A stretch of DNA of 64,000 nt, taken from assembly GCF_012843265.1 (NCBI RefSeq), contig NZ_JABAIT010000001.1:124001-188000 (forward strand). The letters run 5' to 3'. This document shows, one piece after another, positions 23,450 through 30,358 of the stretch; position 1 is the first letter of the stretch, and each line of letters begins with the position of its first letter. Both the position numbers and the translations under genes were made by a program. The DNA is from Bacillus sp. DNRA2 (GTDB lineage Bacteria; Bacillota; Bacilli; Bacillales; Cytobacillaceae). Below the pieces are notes generated by a model. That model was not told the DNA's origin. It worked only from the letters and a program-made list of their open reading frames with translations, and searched no databases.

Positions 23450-25117
23450 ATGGGTAAAAAAATAGTGATTGTCGGGGGCGTAGCAGGTGGTGCTACTGCA
23501 GCGGCACGGTTAAGAAGAATTGATGAAGAAGCAGAAATCGTTTTATTCGAACGAGGTGAATATATTTCCTTCGCAAACTGCGGGCTTCCATATTATATAG
23601 GTGAAGTCATCCAGGATCGTCGCAAATTACTTGTGCAAACGGTAGAAGGAATGAGCAAAAGATTTAAATTAGATATCCGTAATTTAACTGAGGTTGTCAA
23701 AATCAACCGTGAGCAAAAAACCGTATCAGTGAAGCATGTCGTAACAGGTGAAACATATGAAGAAAGCTATGATGTTTTACTTTTATCACCAGGGGCTCAA
23801 CCGTTAGTTCCAAATCTGCCTGGTTTAGAAGCAGCTAACAACGTGTTTACGCTGCGGAGTATTCCAGACACTGATGCGATCAAGGATTTCGTTGATAACC
23901 AAAAGCCAACTCATTGTGTCGTAGCGGGCGGAGGCTTTATCGGTTTGGAAATGGCGGAGAACCTTGTAGAACGTGGCGTAAAAGTAACGATTGTTGATAC
24001 CGGAAATCAAGTCATGAAGCCAGTCGATTATGAAATGGCAGCAATTATTGAGCAGCATCTAATTGAAAAAGGTGTTGAGCTTATTTATGAAGATCGTCTG
24101 CAATCCTTAGAAAATAGCGGTAAGGTAGCCGTGCTTGCAAGCGGCAAACGCCTTAACACCGACATGATTCTTCTATCAGTGGGTGTTCGCCCAGAAAGCA
24201 CGTTAGCTGTTGAGGCAGGCTTAGCTGTTGGAGAGCGCGGTACCATTAAGGTAGACGAATATTTGCAAACTGCTGATGAAAGCATTTATGCGATTGGTGA
24301 TGCGATTGAAGTGGTTGATTTTATCAATGAAAATCCAGCCATGATTCCGCTTGCAGGACCAGCGAATCGGCAAGGTCGAATCGTTGCCAACAATATCATT
24401 CGCGGCAATGTTGAGAAATATCCGGGAACACTTGGAACAGCTATTGCTAAAATTTTCGACCTAACGGTTGCTTCAACTGGAAACAATGAGAGAACGCTTG
24501 GACGGTTAGGCATTCCGTATAAGGTTGTGCATATTCATCCAGCGTGCCATGCCACTTACTATCCTGGTGCGAGCCAAATTGCATTAAAGCTCCTCTTTGA
24601 CGGTGTTACCGGCAAAATTTTCGGTGCTCAGGCTGTAGGTAAAGAAGGTACCGACAAACGCATCGACGTCATCGCTACGGCAATTAAAGGTGGCTTAACA
24701 GTTCATGACTTAACCGAGCTAGAATTGGCCTATGCACCGCCATTCGCATCAGCTAAGGATCCAGTTAACTATGCTGGCTATGTTGCTTCTAATATAATTG
24801 ATGAAGGCATTGAAACGGTGCAATGGCATGAAGTGGACGATATTATCGCCGGAGGTGGTCTGCTAATTGATGTCCGTGAACCTAAAGAGCGTGAAAACGG
24901 CTATATTAGCGGTTCAGTTTGCATCCCGCTCGATTCTCTGCGCGACCGCTTAGCAGAACTTCCTACTGATCAAACGATTTACGTGTCGTGCCAAGTTGGC
25001 TTAAGAGGCTATCTGGCGACAAGAATCTTGCTAGCGAACGGCTTTAACGTCAAAAACGTAGATGGCGGCTGGAAGACTTACTCTGTAACGAAAGCAAAGC
25101 AATTACAAAACGCATAA
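23450..25117 (+). CDS. cdr: CoA-disulfide reductase fused to a rhodanese domain (CoADR-RHD)
   Basis: 555 residues from ATG 23450, the third in-frame ATG; earlier ones overlap the likely promoter and the ribosome site GGAGG. The N-terminus is an FAD Rossmann motif (VIVGGVAGGATAAARLRR). The single redox Cys is C44 in SFANCGLPYY, followed by an NADH-binding GGGFIGLEMAENL and the dimerisation domain (about 325-440). The C-terminal rhodanese (about 465-550) has loop CQVGLRG. The length and layout equal the Bacillus anthracis type. It reduces CoA disulfide or persulfide with NAD(P)H, and the rhodanese delivers the sulfur. It is divergent from cstR. Confidence 0.93.
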   Translation: MGKKIVIVGGVAGGATAAARLRRIDEEAEIVLFERGEYISFANCGLPYYIGEVIQDRRKLLVQTVEGMSKRFKLDIRNLTEVVKINREQKTVSVKHVVTGETYEESYDVLLLSPGAQPLVPNLPGLEAANNVFTLRSIPDTDAIKDFVDNQKPTHCVVAGGGFIGLEMAENLVERGVKVTIVDTGNQVMKPVDYEMAAIIEQHLIEKGVELIYEDRLQSLENSGKVAVLASGKRLNTDMILLSVGVRPESTLAVEAGLAVGERGTIKVDEYLQTADESIYAIGDAIEVVDFINENPAMIPLAGPANRQGRIVANNIIRGNVEKYPGTLGTAIAKIFDLTVASTGNNERTLGRLGIPYKVVHIHPACHATYYPGASQIALKLLFDGVTGKIFGAQAVGKEGTDKRIDVIATAIKGGLTVHDLTELELAYAPPFASAKDPVNYAGYVASNIIDEGIETVQWHEVDDIIAGGGLLIDVREPKERENGYISGSVCIPLDSLRDRLAELPTDQTIYVSCQVGLRGYLATRILLANGFNVKNVDGGWKTYSVTKAKQLQNA

Positions 25118-25125
25118 AGTATTTG

Positions 25126-25163
25126 TGACCCGGCAGTGAGTAGTGCTGGGTCTCTTTTTTTTG
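25126..25163 (+). terminator. Intrinsic terminator of the CoADR gene
   Basis: Stem GACCCGGCA / TGCTGGGTC around an 8-nt loop, then CTTTTTTTT. Confidence 0.88.
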
Positions 25164-25185
25164 TAAAAATAAAAATGATTTTAAT

Positions 25186-25300
25186 GTACGGATAAGAGAG
25201 TGGAATTCACGGATAAACAGCTGGATTAACGGAGAAAATTCTGAAATCCACGGATAAAATGCAGGATCCACGGATAAAACGTAGGATCCACGGATAAACC
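25186..25300. repeat. Six short direct repeats with 20-21 bp period (ACGGATAAA family)
   Basis: Copies of (CC)ACGGATAAA begin at 25188, 25209, 25229 (variant ACGGAGAAA), 25250, 25270 and 25290, so the steps are 21, 20, 21, 20 and 20. The last three share the longer unit GGATCCACGGATAAA or close to it. The tract fills the gap between the CoADR terminator and the next gene. Confidence 0.8.
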
Positions 25301-25366
25301 CCGAGAACTAAGCTTCAAAACATAATTCCTAAACCCGCAAATATACATAGTACAAGGTGATGCCAT

Positions 25367-25822
25367 GTGAGGAGACGGAAAAGCCCGTTATTGCTGATAG
25401 CTATTGCGATTACGGTGATTGGGATTGCGGTCGCCAGTTTAGTCGCTTCATCGAAAAATAAGCCGGAGCATCTCGTTGAACAATTTTACAAGCTCGAACA
25501 AGAAGGTGATTTCGGCAGCTCATGGGATTTATTTCATTCGCAAATGAAGGAGCGCTTCAATAAGGACCAATACATCCAAAGCCGGGCGCACGTATTTATG
25601 CAGGATATGGATGCTCACAGTTTTACCTTTGAACTCGGCGATACAAAAAAACATCACGAGTGGCAAGCAACAGACGGGGGCAAGCCGTTAAAAAATGTCC
25701 ATGAGGTAATCGTTCTGCAAACCTTTCATAGCAAATTTGGCCATTTTACGATTGAGCATCCTTGTTATGTCGTTAAGGAAAAAGGAGAATGGAAGCTGCT
25801 CTGGGATTATAAACAGGACTAA
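25367..25822 (+). CDS. Hypothetical exported protein with NTF2-like fold candidate
   Basis: 151 residues from GTG 25367, with AAGGTGATG upstream; the ATG overlapping by 2 nt is out of frame. An N-terminal signal anchor (about 6-28) is followed by one small domain. The pattern EHLVEQFYKLEQEGDFGSSWDLFH, then a beta-rich end (VIVLQTFHSKFGHFTIEHPCYVVKEKGEWKLLWD is at about 113-146), is what NTF2-like/DUF4878-type lipoprotein domains look like. There is no lipobox Cys. It is monocistronic. The function is unknown and the fold call is a guess by pattern. Confidence 0.6.
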   Translation: MRRRKSPLLLIAIAITVIGIAVASLVASSKNKPEHLVEQFYKLEQEGDFGSSWDLFHSQMKERFNKDQYIQSRAHVFMQDMDAHSFTFELGDTKKHHEWQATDGGKPLKNVHEVIVLQTFHSKFGHFTIEHPCYVVKEKGEWKLLWDYKQD

Positions 25823-25861
25823 TAGAAGGTGAAGGCATCAAAATCGCACAAACCCCCTCAA

Positions 25862-25912
25862 TAAAAACAAAAGCCTTTGTCCCACTCAACACGAGGACCA
25901 AAGGCTTGTTTT
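25862..25912 (-). terminator. Intrinsic terminator of the first LCP gene
   Basis: Arms AAGCCTTTGTCCC / GGACCAAAGGCTT around an 11-nt loop, with a T-rich run on the minus strand. Confidence 0.85.
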
Positions 25913-25919
25913 GTTGTTC

Positions 25920-26858
25920 TTACTGCTTAACGGCCTTCTCAAGCTCTAAGTGGCTTTTCAAAATCGACTGAACACGATTCTTTTCTTGATCAGGCACGAC
26001 CAGGTAGTAGATGCCGCCCATCATCGTACCAGTACCAGAAATCGTAATGTGCTCAATGTTTTGACTGGCATTTTTATAATTTTGCTGAAGATCGACCATT
26101 TCACTGAACGTTAAATTTGTCTTCACATTATTTCCTAAAGCTTCAAAAATCGAGCTGAAATTGGTGATCGAATTAAGGTTAGCACCCTTTTTAATTACAC
26201 CTTGGATAATCATCCGTTGTCGTTGCTGACGGCCAAAATCCCCGTTCGGATCCTCTTTACGCATGCGCGAATAATTGAGTGCATCTTCACCAGTTAAGGT
26301 GATTTCGCCCAGTGGGAAATGATTACCGCCATACTCGAAATCGAGATTATTGTTAACAGTGATTCCGCCGACTGCGTCAACAATTTCCTTAAAACCTTCC
26401 ATATTGATTTTCATATAGTAATCGACAGGAATATCTAAGAAGTTTTCTACCGTATCCATCGACATCTCCGGGCCACCAAAGGCATAAGCGTGGTTGATCT
26501 TATCCTCAGTTCCTTTGCCGATAATTTCTGTATAGGTGTCACGAGGAATACTCAGCATCTTCGTGGAATTTTGATTCGGATTCACCGTAACCAAAATCAT
26601 TGTATCGGAACGGCCTTTGTCACCTGCACGCTCGTCAACACCAAGCATTAAAATCGAGAAGGGCTCCTGTTTTTGAAGGGTAACTTCTTGAGCTCGTTTT
26701 TCGGATTTTCGGTCAAGTGGTTCATGGATATCCTCTAAAGCAGTGGACAACGATCGGTAAAACGTGAAGCCATAAATCGCTATCCCGAACAAAAGCACTA
26801 AGGATACAATCGTGACGATTTTAAGCCATTTTGGTTTGTTTCTTTTAATTTTTGACAT
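25920..26858 (-). CDS. LytR-CpsA-Psr (LCP) family glycopolymer transferase, copy 1
   Basis: 312 residues from ATG 26858; GGAGG stands 12 nt upstream, and the longer frame has no site. A single TM helix (about 12-32) precedes the extracellular LCP domain: SILMLGVDERAGDKGRSDTM, SIPRDTYTEI, KINHAYAFGG, and FLDIPVDYYMKINMEGF, with the Asp and Arg residues that hold the pyrophosphate and Mg. LCP enzymes move undecaprenyl-pyrophosphate-linked polymers (wall teichoic acid, capsule) onto peptidoglycan. Two relatives lie at 32.3 and 54.3 kb. It is monocistronic. Confidence 0.9.
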   Translation of the reverse strand: MSKIKRNKPKWLKIVTIVSLVLLFGIAIYGFTFYRSLSTALEDIHEPLDRKSEKRAQEVTLQKQEPFSILMLGVDERAGDKGRSDTMILVTVNPNQNSTKMLSIPRDTYTEIIGKGTEDKINHAYAFGGPEMSMDTVENFLDIPVDYYMKINMEGFKEIVDAVGGITVNNNLDFEYGGNHFPLGEITLTGEDALNYSRMRKEDPNGDFGRQQRQRMIIQGVIKKGANLNSITNFSSIFEALGNNVKTNLTFSEMVDLQQNYKNASQNIEHITISGTGTMMGGIYYLVVPDQEKNRVQSILKSHLELEKAVKQ

Positions 26859-27137
26859 TATTACAAAAAACCTCCAACTATTCAACAATCTATTACACAT
26901 ACAATACCAAAAAATTCAGAAGATTAATAGAAAGGGAAACAATTTTAAACATAGTAGTAAAAAGGAAAAACCCATGTCCATCAAGACTCAAACATCGAAA
27001 AAGCCTTAGAATACATTATGGACGGTGTTTATGCTAAAATGTAAATGTCGAAATAATGCGAATTTTATTTTTGGAAAATCAAACAATGTTGATGGCAGTT
27101 TATGCAAGAAACTGTAACAGCGAACGGGGGGTACGGG

Positions 27138-27593
27138 ATGAAACGTTCAAAATGGTTTAATCAAATAAATGGGAAACTAGAGCAATTCCTTGAAAAAATG
27201 AATAATGATGCCGTCAGAAAATTTAAAGTAGACAAGCTCCAAAAGATTGCTGGCAGAATTGACGAATTCGCTCAACAAAACTGTGAGCAATGCAAGGAAA
27301 ATCAGCAAAAAGCTGACCAACTTACATCTTCACTTGAGGCAATCATGCGCGGAAAACCGATTGATGTTAAGCAATATCAGGCATTATATAAGGAGCTATT
27401 GACGCATTTGAAAAAAGGACACGGCCTGGTTGAGGCGGGCCAGTACATGAATCAGTGGCTAGCATTAGGGTTGATTTTCGGAGCGGCATTTTCGTATTTC
27501 AATCTTTACGCCATCTCTCTTGGCCTCCTTCTCGGAATCGGAATTGGAGCCATGCTCGACAGCGACGCGAAAAAGAAGGGGAAGCAAATCTAG
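27138..27593 (+). CDS. Hypothetical membrane protein with CxxC
   Basis: Not recognised. 151 residues from ATG 27138 (GGGGGG upstream); a 12-codon longer frame from 27102 is possible. A helical, charged N-terminal two thirds contains a CEQC pair (about residues 50-53). Two hydrophobic segments close the protein (about 107-121 and 125-139), ending with a Gly-rich helix LGLLLGIGIGAML and a Lys tail. It is probably a cytoplasmic domain on a C-terminal hairpin membrane anchor. It converges on sdpI across a shared terminator. Confidence 0.65.
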   Translation: MKRSKWFNQINGKLEQFLEKMNNDAVRKFKVDKLQKIAGRIDEFAQQNCEQCKENQQKADQLTSSLEAIMRGKPIDVKQYQALYKELLTHLKKGHGLVEAGQYMNQWLALGLIFGAAFSYFNLYAISLGLLLGIGIGAMLDSDAKKKGKQI

Positions 27594-27623
27594 AAAGTTG
27601 GAAGAAATATTCATATGTTAAAA

Positions 27624-27668
27624 GAAACGCAGGGCACCACCTAACCGTGGCTGCCCTGCGTTTTTCAT
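27624..27668. terminator. Bidirectional terminator between the CxxC protein gene and sdpI
   Basis: Perfect arms AAACGCAGGGCA / TGCCCTGCGTTT around a 15-nt loop, flanked by T-runs on the right. Confidence 0.88.
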
Positions 27669-28300
27669 TTAGATAGTTTTTTAAATACCATATATGAATA
27701 AACGTAGGGTGCAATCACAATCACAGCTATCACTCCGATGATCACATAACCCCTGATAGCCGCAGAAACAAAGGTTGATAACACGAGAAGAACACCGCCG
27801 CCAAAAAACAACCTTCCACCAAAACGATGCGTCTTTCGCCAGACCTCTTCATTGCTTAATGCCCATGGCGTGCGGATGCCAATGAAGAAATTGGAGCGGA
27901 CTCTCTGCATTACATTGCCGAGCACGATAAAGATAATACCAATTACCACCGAACCCATCGATGACATCGGGATGTTGTAACCTAAACCAAATAAAATGAC
28001 AAATATATTTAAGCCAAAGAACAGTACAAGCAGCGAAAGATAAATCGTTTGATAACTGCCAGAGAAATACTTATAGTTTTGCCTTCTTGGGTCTATTTTT
28101 GGCAAAAAGGCAACCGAAAAATAAAGCAAAATCATAATGCCAATTTGCGTAAGCATCGCATTCAGCTTGGTTGAGTATCCATTCACTTCACCATTAAAGC
28201 CCCAATGGGTTGGCAGCTCTGCCGGAAGCTTTGGAAAGGCAATCGCCCAGGCGATAACCGTCAAGAGAATAATGGTAATCGGTAATATATGTTTCTTCAT
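27665..28300 (-). CDS. sdpI: SdpI family immunity/signalling membrane protein
   Basis: 211 residues with six or so TM helices. The start IAFPKLPAELPTHWGFNGEVNGYSTK is the DUF1648 element, and the latter half has the SdpI motif NVMQRVRSNFFIGIRTPWALSNEEVWRKTHRFGG (about 128-161). In Bacillus subtilis, SdpI both protects against the SdpC toxin and sequesters SdpR at the membrane. It is read after sdpR with a 4-bp gap. No sdpABC toxin genes are nearby, so it may guard against foreign toxin or serve only as regulator. The ribosome site is AGGAGGAG. Confidence 0.9.
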   Translation of the reverse strand: MKKHILPITIILLTVIAWAIAFPKLPAELPTHWGFNGEVNGYSTKLNAMLTQIGIMILLYFSVAFLPKIDPRRQNYKYFSGSYQTIYLSLLVLFFGLNIFVILFGLGYNIPMSSMGSVVIGIIFIVLGNVMQRVRSNFFIGIRTPWALSNEEVWRKTHRFGGRLFFGGGVLLVLSTFVSAAIRGYVIIGVIAVIVIAPYVYSYMVFKKLSK

Positions 28301-28304
28301 AAAA

Positions 28305-28586
28305 CTACTCCTCCTTTTTGTCCTGATGTGAGGGGTGCGTAAAGCTAAAGGCCCAATTTAAAATATCCTGAAAAACCGTAGTATTAAGGGAATAAATGAT
28401 AAATTGCCCCTTTTTCTCATCTTGAATTAAGTCAGCGTGCTTCAAAATTTTTAGATGCTGCGAAATACTGGGTTTGGACATTTGGAAGCGGTCAGATATT
28501 TCCCCAGCGGTTAAATCGCGTTCCTTTAATAAATCAAGAATTTGTCGCCGGGTCGGATCTGATAACGCTTTAAAGGTCGAATTCAA
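28305..28586 (-). CDS. sdpR: SdpR, ArsR-type winged-helix autorepressor
   Basis: 93 residues, with the ArsR fold filling the whole protein. FKALSDPTRRQILDLLKER is the first helix pair, and AGEISDRFQMSKPSISQHLKIL (about 27-48) is the helix-turn-helix, followed by the wing. It has no metal-binding Cys, matching SdpR rather than metal sensors. In Bacillus subtilis, SdpR represses sdpRI until SdpI captures it. A perfect 8-bp-arm palindrome 27 bp upstream of the start is the likely operator. Confidence 0.9.
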   Translation of the reverse strand: MNSTFKALSDPTRRQILDLLKERDLTAGEISDRFQMSKPSISQHLKILKHADLIQDEKKGQFIIYSLNTTVFQDILNWAFSFTHPSHQDKKEE

Positions 28587-28613
28587 AAGACCCGTCTCCT
28601 CTCTTAGTTAAGT

Positions 28614-28633
28614 ATTTAGTTATTTAACTAAAT
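28614..28633 (-). promoter_or_regulatory. Candidate SdpR operator
   Basis: ATTTAGTT-ATTT-AACTAAAT is a perfect palindrome located just upstream of sdpR, of the A/T-rich type bound by ArsR-family dimers. Confidence 0.6.
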
Positions 28634-28879
28634 AATAAAACACAAATCTAAATTGCACAACACTATTTCACATTAATAATAAATAAAGTTTGTACTAATT
28701 CAAAAGTTCGGTTACGTTGTCTATCGGAATATTACCCGTGAAAAGCCTCTTTAACAGAAAATAGGCATTAATAGGAAATTTCCAGCATATTTTGATTGAC
28801 GGAAGTCCTAACAAATAATACGCTAATAGTTGGAAAGGGTTTACTGCACTAACAATCTCATTTATGAGGAGTGGTTCAT

Positions 28880-30061
28880 GTGGATTTTCGCGCCCTTGCA
28901 TCTGACTTTCAGACCATATTTTCACGAGAAGCTGAGCGTTATTTCTTTTCTCCAGGCCGAGTAAATTTAATTGGAGAGCACACAGAATATAATGGCGCCA
29001 ATGTCCTGCCTTGTGCCATTTCACTAGGTATATACGGTGCTGTTAGTAAACGAACAGATCGATTGGTACGTCTTTTTTCGAAAAATTTTTCAGAGCAAGG
29101 CATGATTCAATTCACATTAGATGAACTAAACTTCAAACCTTCCGATAGCTGGGCAAATTATCCTAAAGGGATGCTTTCGCACCTACATAAAGAAGGCCAT
29201 ATTCTTTCCGAAGGCTTTGATTTGCTCGTATCCGGAAATATCCCGGTTGGTGCAGGTTTATCCTCGTCAGCATCGCTTTTGATGCTAATTGGGGAAACCG
29301 TTAATAAGCTTTATCAGCTTCATCTTTCAAAAATTGAGCTAATAAAGGCTTGCAAGGAAACGGATCAGTATTTTATTGGAATGAAAAGCGGGATTGGCGA
29401 TCCATTTATTGTCGCGAACGGGAAAGTAAATCATGCGATTCTGCTCGATTGTCATACATTAAGCTATGACTATATTCCATTTCATTTACAGGACTATAAG
29501 CTGGTCATTATGAATTCAAACAAGCAAAGCGAAGAGCTTGTGGAATTTTATGATAAACGCCGGGATGAGTGTGAGCATGCGCTCAGACATCTCCAGGGAG
29601 CGATTAATATTCTTTCGCTCGGAGATTTAAACATCGAACAGTTTGAAAGCTTTAAGCATCTAATTCCAACTGAACTGTTAAAAAAGCGCGCCCGACATGT
29701 CGTTACAGAAAATGAACGGGCATTTGCCGCTGTAAAACAGCTCAGACGCGGAAATTTAAAAGCGTTTGGGGAGTTAATGACGCAGTCACATTTATCCTTA
29801 CAAAATAATTATGAAGCAACTGGAACGGAGCTTGATACCCTAGTTGAATGTGCTTCGTCGCAGCCGGGGGTGCTCGGGGCAAAAATGACCGGCGCAGGTC
29901 TTGGTGGCTGTGCTATTGCCATCGTTGAAGCGGGCCAGGTTGACCATTTTATCGAGGAAGTTAATCAATATTATGTTTCAAAAATTGGACGGGATGCTTC
30001 CTTCTATACCGCCACGATTGGTGATGGTGTTAGGGAATTGAATTTTGATAAGGTGAAATAA
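28880..30061 (+). CDS. galK: Galactokinase-like GHMP kinase
   Basis: 393 residues from GTG 28880, which lies 8 nt after AGGAG; the earlier GTG 28871 overlaps that site. The layout is that of GalK: signature GRVNLIGEHTEYNG (26-39), phosphate loop PVGAGLSSSAS (122-132), catalytic-loop Asp174 in SGIGDPF, and motif 3 MTGAGLGGC near 338. Two usually invariant places differ: Glu36 replaces the sugar-binding Asp of GEHTDYN, and the catalytic loop reads GDPF rather than MDQF. ATP-dependent phosphorylation of galactose or a related sugar is likely. No galT or galE is adjacent. Confidence 0.82.
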   Translation: MDFRALASDFQTIFSREAERYFFSPGRVNLIGEHTEYNGANVLPCAISLGIYGAVSKRTDRLVRLFSKNFSEQGMIQFTLDELNFKPSDSWANYPKGMLSHLHKEGHILSEGFDLLVSGNIPVGAGLSSSASLLMLIGETVNKLYQLHLSKIELIKACKETDQYFIGMKSGIGDPFIVANGKVNHAILLDCHTLSYDYIPFHLQDYKLVIMNSNKQSEELVEFYDKRRDECEHALRHLQGAINILSLGDLNIEQFESFKHLIPTELLKKRARHVVTENERAFAAVKQLRRGNLKAFGELMTQSHLSLQNNYEATGTELDTLVECASSQPGVLGAKMTGAGLGGCAIAIVEAGQVDHFIEEVNQYYVSKIGRDASFYTATIGDGVRELNFDKVK

Positions 30062-30077
30062 TTGAATAATAAATTGA

Positions 30078-30117
30078 TTAAAGACTGTCATTTTATCCGT
30101 GACAGTCTTTATTATTT
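30078..30117 (+). terminator. Intrinsic terminator of the galactokinase gene
   Basis: Arms AAAGACTGTCA / TGACAGTCTTT around a 9-nt loop, followed by ATTATTTT. Confidence 0.85.
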
Positions 30118-30118
30118 T

Positions 30119-30358
30119 GCTTAACAATTCAAAAAAATTTATAATAAGAGTGGGTAAATGACATCTATTTCAACATCAATTCTCTTACTTGAAAGGAGAA
30201 TGCGGGTGAAGCAGATTTAATTTGGAAGAATCAGATGGCGGGAATCAAAGTTTCTGCATCTATGTATTGAAACCCCATAATCAGAAGTCGTGTAACATCT
30301 ATCGTTTAACATCGCAATTCCCACCATGATTTATCACTGATAAGGAGGGAATTTTTTA
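30119..30358 (+). promoter_or_regulatory. Long leader with hairpin enclosing the ribosome site of the surface protein gene
   Basis: Within this 240-nt gap, AATTCCC at 30315-30321 can pair with GGGAATT at 30347-30353. The second arm overlaps the ribosome site AAGGAGGG and runs into TTTTTT. The structure could block translation or act as a terminator. I checked by eye for GEMM, T-box, SAM, lysine and purine motifs and saw none. Confidence 0.4.

Noticed and set aside
26961-27044. Open stretch whose translation ends in NIEKALEYIMDGVYAKM
   Set aside because: Only 28 codons with no ATG, GTG or TTG at its head; it looks protein-like at the end and could be a gene tail, but cannot be supported.
30119-30358. 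c-di-GMP (GEMM) or T-box riboswitch before the surface protein
   Set aside because: The conserved blocks of these RNAs are not found; only the hairpin at the ribosome site remains.
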